Below, piece by piece: positions 1-5,268 of a stretch of 7,792 nt of DNA. Both the position numbers and the translations under genes were made by a program. This DNA is from an uncultured Lachnospiraceae bacterium (GTDB lineage Bacteria; Bacillota; Clostridia; Lachnospirales; Lachnospiraceae). Under the pieces are notes generated by a model, which searched no databases, was not told the origin of the DNA, and worked only from the letters and a program-made list of their open reading frames with translations. Numbering within the stretch: position 1 is the stretch's first letter; each line of letters opens with the position of its first letter. The stretch is taken from the NCBI GenBank assembly GCA_934351705.1, contig CAKRJK010000059.1, positions 1-7,792 of the forward strand, written 5' to 3'.

Positions 1-609
1 CAACGGCTCCCGCAAAAAATAGGAGGTTTGGTAACATTTGTCGTTTAAAATGCCAATCCATTGATCGTGCATCTCGATGTCGTTCGGAATCGGCAATACG
101 ACCGATAACAGTTCCGCCTTAAATGCCATACAGCACCCGATATAACTGTTTTTTATTATATTTTTCCACACTCCCGCTCCCGCATTCCGAAACGAAAAAA
201 ATGATTTCATCTCGATCTGTACGGGCTGTGTCGTGCGAACCACCTGTGCGTCATGTATCACTAAAGAACACTGTTCTCTTTCAAAGATTTCCATTACTTT
301 TTGCACTTTGTCATTGGTCCAGACGTCATCCTGATCTGCCAGAAAAATATATTCCCCGCTGCAATGCTCCAGGGCATTCTGGACATTTTGTTTCACGCCC
401 TGCCGCGGCCCTTTTATCACAGAAATCCGTGTATCTTGTTTTTGGTACTCTTCTAACATTTCCCACGTTCCGTCTGTGGAGCCGTCATCGGATATGATCA
501 TCTCGTCTGTATCTGTAAGATTTTTCAAAATAGAATCAATCTGTTCTTTCAGGTACTCTTTTCCGTTGTAGGTAATCATTGCAACGGAAACCCGCTTTTT
601 TCTTACCAT
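1..609 (-). CDS. Family 2 glycosyltransferase, DQDD type (3' end cut by window edge)
   Basis: Partial gene: the first 203 codons are present and the frame is still open at base 1, so the C-terminus lies outside the window. It is a cytoplasmic GT-A fold glycosyltransferase. The N-terminal strand VSVAMITYNG (about residues 7-16) begins the nucleotide-sugar domain. ISDDGSTDGT (39-48) is the usual family-2 nucleotide-binding motif, ADQDD (91-95) is the metal-binding DXD-type motif followed by W97, and GCCMAF (158-163) plus HDQW (181-184) fit the acceptor and catalytic-base region. The DQDD-x-W and HDxW combination is common in proteins annotated as rhamnosyltransferases, but the donor sugar cannot be fixed from sequence. 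The ATG at 609 overlaps the end of the upstream gene by 7 nt (ATGGTAA) and has only a weak G-rich ribosome site, so translation is probably coupled. The next in-frame ATG (codon 11) would remove the first core strand and is unlikely. Confidence 0.9.
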   Translation of the reverse strand, partial: MVRKKRVSVAMITYNGKEYLKEQIDSILKNLTDTDEMIISDDGSTDGTWEMLEEYQKQDTRISVIKGPRQGVKQNVQNALEHCSGEYIFLADQDDVWTNDKVQKVMEIFEREQCSLVIHDAQVVRTTQPVQIEMKSFFSFRNAGAGVWKNIIKNSYIGCCMAFKAELLSVVLPIPNDIEMHDQWIGILNDKCYQTSYFLREPL

Positions 610-1361
610 AATTTCCAGCCCCATTTCTTAAAGTAAGCAATCATTGACTGTATGTGGATTTTTCGGAGTTTGGAATTTCCTTTTGATGCACGCTCCCAAC
701 GGTGAATGACTTTTGTGTCCGGGCAATACATGAGCCTGCTGCACGCATTCACCCTTTTACATAAATCGGCATCTTCCATATACATAAAATAACGCTCATC
801 AAATCCTCTTAATTTTTGAAACAGTTCTGTTCTGATAAGATAAAAGCAGCCGTGTACAAACGGCACTTGGAACGCAGTGTTAAAATCTTTATCTCCCAGC
901 ACATGCTCTCTCTGCCTTTTCTTAAAAAACGGCGTACGGCGGATCACCATATCAAAAAGCGTCGGCTCTTTGCGGTAAGACTGCTGCATTGTTCCGTCCT
1001 CCGACAGAATCTTCGGAACCACCATTCCCACGGAGGTATCCTGCATAAAATCCATCAAAACGGAAAATGTATCCTCCACCAGGACAATGTCGGGATTCAC
1101 GATCGCGTGATATTTGGAATCTATCCTGCTTAACACTTCGTTGTGTCCTGCCCCGAATCCTTTATTTCCTGCCGCCTTTATATAGGAAACTTCTCTTTCG
1201 TTTTCTTCCAGTTTTTGTAAGTTGTTTGCTTTGTCGCTGTTGTCAATAATGTAGATTTGCTTGGAAATAGCAGGAGCGGTATGTTCCAAAATAGAACACA
1301 CCGCATTTCTGACTTCCTCTTCATCATTGTACGCCACAATCGCGATTGATAAATCTATCAT
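603..1361 (-). CDS. Family 2 glycosyltransferase, WbbL/rhamnosyltransferase-like
   Basis: A complete 252-residue soluble GT-A glycosyltransferase, close to the usual length of short WbbL-like rhamnosyltransferases. Visible motifs are IAIVAYN (6-12) at the first strand, IYIIDNS (36-42), GNKGFGAGHN (65-74), the NPD triad (89-91) in the position of the usual DXD, VHGCF (169-173), and FDERYFMYMEDADLCKR (187-203), where MEDADLC carries the likely catalytic acids. IHRWERASKGN (219-229) follows. NPD in place of DXD, together with the FDExYFMYxED block, is typical of the WbbL-type subfamily that transfers a deoxysugar such as rhamnose to a lipid-linked first sugar. The rhamnose assignment is inference. 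Its ATG overlaps the stop of the transferase gene upstream (ATGA, 4 nt) and is preceded by a good AAAGGA site. That places it in the same operon and suggests it adds an early sugar after the initiating enzyme. Confidence 0.9.
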   Translation of the reverse strand: MIDLSIAIVAYNDEEEVRNAVCSILEHTAPAISKQIYIIDNSDKANNLQKLEENEREVSYIKAAGNKGFGAGHNEVLSRIDSKYHAIVNPDIVLVEDTFSVLMDFMQDTSVGMVVPKILSEDGTMQQSYRKEPTLFDMVIRRTPFFKKRQREHVLGDKDFNTAFQVPFVHGCFYLIRTELFQKLRGFDERYFMYMEDADLCKRVNACSRLMYCPDTKVIHRWERASKGNSKLRKIHIQSMIAYFKKWGWKLW

Positions 1362-2776
1362 GATGATCCTTTTCCTGTAATTACAACGCCTATGGTTTTT
1401 AACAAAATCTTAAAATCCAGTCCCAATGACCAATTTGAAATATATTCGGTATCGTATGCCACAACTTCTTCAAAATTCTTGATGTCGCTTCTTCCGCTTA
1501 CCTGCCACATTCCGGTCAGCCCCGGCCGGATACCCAATCGTGCTTTGTGATGTAATTCATATTGTTCAAACTCTGCCTCTGTCGGTGGTCTGGTTCCGAC
1601 AAGGCTCATATCACCTTTTAATACATTCCAAAACTGCGGTAACTCATCTATGGAGAACTTTCTCATGAACTTTCCGACTCCGAAGATTCTCGGATCATCC
1701 TCCATCTTAAACATCAGACCTTTCATTTCATTTTGCTGCATTAACTGCTGCTGCATTTTGTCCGCACCGACGATCATCGTGCGGAATTTGTAAAATTTGA
1801 ATCTCCGTCCGTTTCTTCCGATACGGGTTTGCGAATAAAAAATCGGTCCAGGTGACTGTATCTTTATGATCGGGGCAAAGATAATAAATGCAATTGCCGT
1901 AAAAATCAATCCCACGATACTTCCGACGATATCGGTCAGCCTTTTGATCAGCATTTGTCTTGCCGTGGCAATCTTCATGCTGGTGGTCAGCACCATGTAA
2001 TTCCCGTAGGATTCCACCATACGATTTTTCATCAGCTCGCTTTTCTTGACAAGGTTCACATGAACGGTCAAGCCCAACTCCAAGAGTTCTTCCGTTACCT
2101 GTTCACAACGTTCCCAGCCGCCGCCGTTGATAAATACCTCATCCACTACATTGGTCCGCATATAATCCATGCAGTTTTCTCTGGACGCTACGACCGGCAC
2201 ACCGCATATCTCCTCGCCGATACGATCCTCGTCCATCACGACAACACCCGCAACCTCAAATTCTTTGTAACGGTTATTCTGGAAACTTGCCACGCAATCA
2301 TGTGCAAAAACGCTCTCCGTCAAAATCAGCATCTGCGACATTCCGCGTCCCGCAAGGATAGTCTGTCTCACGTAGATTTTGAGCAGACACCGGAAACCGT
2401 ATACCACGACAATGGAGGTTGCCCAGAACACGGATACTACCTGTCTGGAATAAATCCCGGACAACTTGGTTGCCCACATATAGATTAGGATTGCACCAAA
2501 AACAAGCGTACAGTGGATAAAGACTGCTTTAAACTCCTGCACACGCGTCCTTCGTAAAATACCGGTATAGGAATCAAAAAAGAATACGATACAGATATCT
2601 ACCATAATGATAATGATTGCCAGTCTTAAGTAGTAACCATTTGAGTATGGAAGTATCCGAAAGTTTGCTCCTGTATGAATATAGTATGAAATGATATATG
2701 CAAGCTGTAATGAAATGATGTCCATCAGGGTGAAGTCGATGTGTTTCATCCAGCCACGTTTTTCTTCTCTGTACAT
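1358..2776 (-). CDS. Polyprenyl glycosylphosphotransferase (undecaprenyl-phosphate sugar-1-phosphate transferase)
   Basis: Initiating enzyme of a lipid-linked polysaccharide pathway: it transfers a sugar-1-phosphate from a nucleotide sugar to undecaprenyl phosphate at the inner face of the membrane. The 472-residue length matches the WbaP/CpsE-like architecture. Four hydrophobic N-terminal segments lie at about residues 15-35, 50-68, 84-101 and 112-130. A soluble Rossmann-like middle domain follows (about 146-245). The C-terminal bacterial sugar transferase domain starts with KRLTDIVGS (278-286) and a membrane re-entrant segment (about 280-301). Hallmarks include GPIFYSQTRIGRNG (310-323), FKFYKFRTM (326-334), the catalytic Asp-Glu pair D377/E378 in IDELPQFWNVLKGDMSLVGTRP, and RPGLTGMWQVSGRS (417-430). 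The sugar (for example galactose, glucose or an N-acetyl sugar) cannot be told from this. The first ATG is used, although its AGGAG lies 16 nt away; codon 10 (ATG at 2749) is an alternative start. A hairpin-rich leader of about 300 nt precedes it. Confidence 0.95.
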   Translation of the reverse strand: MYREEKRGWMKHIDFTLMDIISLQLAYIISYYIHTGANFRILPYSNGYYLRLAIIIIMVDICIVFFFDSYTGILRRTRVQEFKAVFIHCTLVFGAILIYMWATKLSGIYSRQVVSVFWATSIVVVYGFRCLLKIYVRQTILAGRGMSQMLILTESVFAHDCVASFQNNRYKEFEVAGVVVMDEDRIGEEICGVPVVASRENCMDYMRTNVVDEVFINGGGWERCEQVTEELLELGLTVHVNLVKKSELMKNRMVESYGNYMVLTTSMKIATARQMLIKRLTDIVGSIVGLIFTAIAFIIFAPIIKIQSPGPIFYSQTRIGRNGRRFKFYKFRTMIVGADKMQQQLMQQNEMKGLMFKMEDDPRIFGVGKFMRKFSIDELPQFWNVLKGDMSLVGTRPPTEAEFEQYELHHKARLGIRPGLTGMWQVSGRSDIKNFEEVVAYDTEYISNWSLGLDFKILLKTIGVVITGKGSS

Positions 2777-2792
2777 GGGTTTTTTGTTGTGT

Positions 2793-2797
2793 CTCCT
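2793..2797 (-). promoter_or_regulatory. Ribosome binding site with unusual spacing
   Basis: AGGAG is the only strong Shine-Dalgarno match upstream of the transferase gene, but it ends 16 nt before the ATG at 2776, against the usual 5-10 nt. No ATG, GTG or TTG lies in frame between them, and an in-frame TAA at 2803-2801 rules out a start further upstream. Either the A-rich spacer tolerates the distance, or initiation is weak or uses the ATG at 2749, which has only a weak purine-rich stretch before it. Confidence 0.5.
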
Positions 2798-2871
2798 GTG
2801 TTACTTTTGTAGTTTTTGGGTGCAATGTTGGAATAATAGTTTGTTTTAGTGTTTTGATTATTATCTTGTCC

Positions 2872-2993
2872 GCAGTGCATATTCGGAAAATCGTAGATTT
2901 TCCTCATCGTCGGGCGTTCGCCCTATCAAAAGCCGAAAAAAAAATATTTCTTCTGCGAGCAGAAAAATATTTTTCTTCCGGCTTTTGCACTGC
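2872..2993. repeat. Nested palindromic block resembling a four-way junction
   Basis: An outer 8-bp inverted repeat, GCAGTGCA (2872-2879) with TGCACTGC (2986-2993), encloses three further inverted repeats. They are GGAAAATC/GATTTTCC with a GTA loop (2885-2903), GGGCG/CGCCC (2912-2923), and the long CAAAAGCCG/CGGCTTTTG stem (2927-2987), which overlaps the outer arm by two bases. Nearly all of the 122 bp can pair, which is not expected by chance. It may fold as a structured leader RNA, or it may be a dispersed intergenic palindromic element. Copies elsewhere in the genome cannot be assessed from this window. Confidence 0.65.
2936..2974 (-). terminator. Terminator-like hairpin inside the leader (possible attenuator)
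   Basis: On the minus strand, an arm AAAA-ATATTT-TTCTG pairs with CAGAA-(G bulge)-AAATAT-TTTT across the tetraloop CTCG, giving a stem of about 15 bp. The 3' side runs into nine consecutive T residues (2944-2936), some of them paired. A longer outer stem CAAAAGCCG/CGGCTTTTG surrounds it. The T-run is on the minus strand, so an intrinsic terminator would act on transcripts from the promoter at 3083-3111 before they reach the coding region. The stem is AT-rich, which weakens the terminator call; it could be just part of the surrounding palindromic element. Confidence 0.4.
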
Positions 2994-3014
2994 TCATTGC
3001 TTACGCACATCATA

Positions 3015-3037
3015 CCATGATTGCAGAGCAATCACGG
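3015..3037. repeat. Stem-loop in the leader (10-bp stem, 3-nt loop)
   Basis: Read on the minus strand, CCGTGATTGC pairs with GCAATCATGG across a TCT loop. Seven inner pairs and two outer pairs are Watson-Crick, and one position is a G-U pair only in the minus-strand RNA. The G-U pair in that orientation fits a structure acting in the RNA that leads into the glycosylphosphotransferase gene. Confidence 0.6.
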
Positions 3038-3064
3038 TCGCTCCGCTATGGATGCCATCCGGCA

Positions 3065-3090
3065 GGTATAATATCTGACGATATTATACC
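3065..3090. repeat. Perfect 11-bp inverted repeat overlapping the -10 box
   Basis: GGTATAATATC (3065-3075) and GATATTATACC (3080-3090) are exact reverse complements separated by TGAC. The minus-strand -10 TATAAT lies inside the right arm, and the symmetry places a second TATAAT on the plus strand at 3067-3072. The layout could be a dimeric-repressor operator over the promoter. It could equally be a hairpin, or the edge of a palindromic repeat. No regulator gene is present in the window to support the operator reading. Confidence 0.6.
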
Positions 3091-3111
3091 ACATACCCCA
3101 AATTGCTACAA
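3083..3111 (-). promoter_or_regulatory. Sigma-A-like promoter with extended -10
   Basis: On the minus strand, TTGTAG (3111-3106) and a perfect TATAAT (3088-3083) are separated by exactly 17 bp. TGG immediately before the -10 makes the extended -10 form TGnTATAAT. The predicted start of transcription is near 3076. It faces the polyprenyl glycosylphosphotransferase gene and would make the downstream three genes a separate transcription unit. The match is strong by consensus but has not been tested. Confidence 0.7.
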
Positions 3112-3144
3112 TGTGGTGTGTTTAAAAATTATATGAAGATTTTC

Positions 3145-5004
3145 TTAATCTGCATTCGGGTTGATGGCGTAGTTGGTCTTTTTCAGGGAAAGATTCGGGT
3201 TATAGTACGGATCTCCTGCTTTTAATAAGTCTATCCAACGATTACGAAAGCATTCAATTTCATCTCCGAATCGGCGTATTTTCTCTTTGGTGTCTTCTTT
3301 TCCGCGGGATTTTGACTCATAGTGATATGCCTCGACAAACGGATCGTACACTACGAGATATCCGGCTTGTACTGCTTTTAAGCACAAATCCACATCATTG
3401 AAGGCCACCGCGAGTTCTTCCTCGAATCCTCCGATTTGCTCAAAGACTTCTCTTTTTATCATGAAAAAGGCTGCTGTGACTGCACTGTAATTCAACTGTA
3501 ATGCTGCTTTGTGCAGATAGCCTTCCCGCTCTCTTTTCAGTCCCGGATACATATTTGCGGCAATGCCGTCAATTCCGAGAACTATGCCTGCGTGTTGGTA
3601 GGTATTGTCGGGATAGTACAATCTTGTTCCGACAATTCCGACTTCTTTTCTCTGGCAATTTCCCAAAAGCTGCTCTATCCAGTCTTTGGTGATAACCTCT
3701 ATGTCATTATTTAAAAGAACATAATAATCTCCCGAAGCAAAGGCTGCCCCGAAATTATTGATTGCCGAATAATTGAAAGTTCCCTGCCATGTCACCACTT
3801 TTACGACCTGACCGCCTGTTAAGACTCCCTCACAGGACAGGCACATCGTTCCCTCCTGATACGGACTTTGGCACAGTTCCTCATAATAAGCAAATGTCTC
3901 CGGCTTGGTACTGTTGTTTTCTATGATGATCACTTCATAATTGGCATAGTCTGTTTTTTGCAGAGATTCCACGCACCGCCGCAACGTCTCCGGCTCATCT
4001 TTGTTTGGAATTAATATCGAAACTTTCGGGCTGCCCTGCACCTTATAATGAACTCTGTAAAAGCCAAAATGTTTGAGCTGCGATACCTCTGCCTCAACAC
4101 CCTGTCTTTTTAAATGTTCCTCGATGGCGTGCTGTCCCGCTTCGTAGGCATAGCTTTTGCTCATCGGATTGTCCGCCGTGGAAGAACTATGCACTCTCCA
4201 ATGATATAAAATTCTCGGAACGTGTCCTGTCTTTTTTGCCGCTTCCGTGCAACGCAAAATAAAATCGTAATCCTGAGCTCCGTCAAATTCCTTGCGGAAT
4301 CCTCCGACTCTGTCTACGATTTCTTTTTTTACACAGAACAGATGGGTGATATAATTATTGGAACGCAGCAGATCAATACTGAAGTCCGGCTTGAAATGTG
4401 GCTGGGAATGTTGTAAGACGTTCCCCTTTTCTTCTACCTTATCTTCATCTGTATAAATGGCCTCTATCTCTTCGTCTTTTCGTATTTTTGCCGCCAATTC
4501 ATACAAAGCATCTTTTGCCAGCAGATCGTCATGGTCTAAAAGGGCAATCCAATCACCGCCCGCCATTTTCACGCCTGCATTGGTGTTTCCCGCAATTCCG
4601 AGGTTCTCCTCCAGATGTTTGTAAACAATTCGTTTTTCCCAGTATTTTTGTATATAGGCTTTTACAATCTTCTCAACGGATTCACCGTCTGTTGCATCGG
4701 CAAGACAAAGCTCCCAGTTGTCATAGGACTGCTCTCTTACAGAGTCCATCATCTCGATCAGGTATTGCTCCGGTGTGTGATAACACGGAACGATCAGGCT
4801 GATTTTGATCGGGTTTGTCCATTTTGCACATTCTTTGCTCTGTTTTTGCAAGTCTGCCTCGGTTGCCCGGTGTTTTTCATACCACGGTCCGTACGGAACA
4901 TCCTCCGGTTCCATCCGGTCCTGAACACGAGCCCAAAATGCCTTTGGCCCGTAATGTTTTAAATAGCGTAATCCCTTTGCTATTTTGTATGGTGTAATCT
5001 TCAT
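3145..5004 (-). CDS. Tandem (two-domain) family 2 glycosyltransferase
   Basis: A 619-residue soluble protein with two GT-A domains. Domain 1 (about 67-270) has ISLIVPCYHT (68-77), LLDHDD (155-160) as the metal-binding DXD, YTDEDK (184-189) and GAQDYDF (242-248). Domain 2 (about 327-590) has VSILIPNKDE (328-337), IIENNST (360-366), LLNNDIE (430-436), GIVGTRLYYPD (456-466) and FNDVDLCLK (535-543). It ends with HYESKSRG and GDPYYNPNL. A bifunctional role, adding two sugars or alternating linkages, is plausible. The open frame extends 27 codons further upstream to 5085, but ATG 5004 is chosen because GAGAGG sits 8 nt before it and because it starts 1 nt after the stop of the zinc-ribbon gene. It is clearly paralogous to the 817-residue protein upstream. 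It carries an insertion of about 18 residues (near 380-398, with Cys 378, 388 and 391) before the FNYS block of domain 2. Confidence 0.92.
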   Translation of the reverse strand: MKITPYKIAKGLRYLKHYGPKAFWARVQDRMEPEDVPYGPWYEKHRATEADLQKQSKECAKWTNPIKISLIVPCYHTPEQYLIEMMDSVREQSYDNWELCLADATDGESVEKIVKAYIQKYWEKRIVYKHLEENLGIAGNTNAGVKMAGGDWIALLDHDDLLAKDALYELAAKIRKDEEIEAIYTDEDKVEEKGNVLQHSQPHFKPDFSIDLLRSNNYITHLFCVKKEIVDRVGGFRKEFDGAQDYDFILRCTEAAKKTGHVPRILYHWRVHSSSTADNPMSKSYAYEAGQHAIEEHLKRQGVEAEVSQLKHFGFYRVHYKVQGSPKVSILIPNKDEPETLRRCVESLQKTDYANYEVIIIENNSTKPETFAYYEELCQSPYQEGTMCLSCEGVLTGGQVVKVVTWQGTFNYSAINNFGAAFASGDYYVLLNNDIEVITKDWIEQLLGNCQRKEVGIVGTRLYYPDNTYQHAGIVLGIDGIAANMYPGLKREREGYLHKAALQLNYSAVTAAFFMIKREVFEQIGGFEEELAVAFNDVDLCLKAVQAGYLVVYDPFVEAYHYESKSRGKEDTKEKIRRFGDEIECFRNRWIDLLKAGDPYYNPNLSLKKTNYAINPNAD

Positions 5005-5005
5005 G

Positions 5006-5209
5006 CTATTTGCCTCTCTTACATTTGTGGATGTACAGCCAGCTATCCGCATAATCCTGACGTTTCTTTTCGTCCATCTGTGCATAGTCTGTGTATGTCA
5101 GCTTGGACAATGTCATATTTGTGTTGCCGCACTTAAAACATTCTACGTCTTTTCTTCTGGATACGGTACGCATCCAGCCACATTGCGGACATATATATAC
5201 TTTCATCAT
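5006..5209 (-). CDS. Small zinc-ribbon (rubredoxin-like) protein, function unknown
   Basis: A 67-residue protein starting MMKVYICPQCGW. Two CxxC knuckles, CPQCG (C7, C10) and CFKCGN (C24, C27), lie 13 residues apart and predict a zinc ribbon. The C-terminal half is polar and charged, with a predicted helix around DYAQMDEKKRQDYADSW and a final HKCK that adds a fifth cysteine (C63). No membrane segment or signal peptide is visible. The longer frame starts at 5224, but GGAGG lies 8 nt before the ATG at 5209 and would sit inside codons 2-3 of the longer version, so 5209 is preferred. The stop TAG is 1 nt before the next gene, so it is co-transcribed with the two flanking glycosyltransferases. Its role is not recognised. 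A structural or regulatory partner of the glycosyltransferases is only a guess. Confidence 0.8.
   Translation of the reverse strand: MMKVYICPQCGWMRTVSRRKDVECFKCGNTNMTLSKLTYTDYAQMDEKKRQDYADSWLYIHKCKRGK
5013..5018 (-). promoter_or_regulatory. Ribosome binding site setting the start at 5004
   Basis: GAGAGG lies 8 nt before the ATG at 5004-5002, inside the end of the zinc-ribbon gene. This well-spaced site decides the start of the 619-residue glycosyltransferase over the longer in-frame ATG at 5085. Confidence 0.75.
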
Positions 5210-5217
5210 ACTCAGTT

Positions 5218-5222
5218 CCTCC
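5218..5222 (-). promoter_or_regulatory. Ribosome binding site setting the start at 5209
   Basis: GGAGG is followed by 8 nt and then ATG at 5209-5207. The alternative ATG at 5224 has no good ribosome site close upstream; the sequence before it is A-rich with only a weak purine run. Confidence 0.75.
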
Positions 5223-5268
5223 ATTTTGCTTTTCGTCTTGTGTTCCCTGTGGATGTATGAGATTTGGG

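Larger units (their letters stand above)
2777..3144 (-). other. Intergenic region: promoter plus long hairpin-rich leader
   Basis: A 368-bp gap between the stop of the 619-residue glycosyltransferase and the start of the polyprenyl glycosylphosphotransferase. No credible protein-coding frame was found in it. Read on the minus strand it contains, in order, a sigma-A-like promoter, a perfect AT-rich inverted repeat, a 10-bp stem (3015-3037), a nested palindromic block (2872-2993), an unstructured A-rich stretch and the ribosome site. If transcription starts near 3076, the untranslated leader is about 300 nt, far longer than the roughly 27-nt leader predicted for the first gene of the window. 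No clear stand-alone terminator for the upstream gene lies between 3144 and the promoter, so read-through from the upstream unit is possible. Confidence 0.75.

Noticed and set aside
123..497. Plus-strand frame of 124 codons opposite the partial glycosyltransferase
   Set aside because: It is antisense to a gene with clear family-2 motifs and has no domain-like features.
1955..2488. Plus-strand frame of 177 codons opposite the transferase gene
   Set aside because: It is long but antisense to a well-recognised membrane transferase, rich in His and Cys as expected of a shadow frame, and has no ribosome site.
2574..2825. 83-codon minus-strand frame overlapping the transferase start
   Set aside because: It starts with TTG without a ribosome site and overlaps the well-supported transferase gene in another frame. 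Its composition is not protein-like.
3044..3072. Divergent plus-strand promoter using the second TATAAT of the palindrome
   Set aside because: No acceptable -35 lies 16-18 bp upstream and no plus-strand gene follows. The TATAAT is there because of the palindrome symmetry.
2854..3078. 74-codon plus-strand frame across the hairpin-rich gap
   Set aside because: It runs through the palindromic arms, its sequence is low-complexity and cysteine/histidine-scattered, and there is no ribosome site. The hairpins explain the region better.
2872..3090. CRISPR-like array
   Set aside because: The repeats are inverted pairs of different sequence, not direct repeats with regular spacers, and no cas genes are present.
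5005..5085. 27-codon N-terminal extension of the 619-residue glycosyltransferase
   Set aside because: It lies wholly inside the zinc-ribbon gene in another frame, lacks a good ribosome site, and has no counterpart in the linker shared with the paralogue. ATG 5004 has GAGAGG at ideal spacing.
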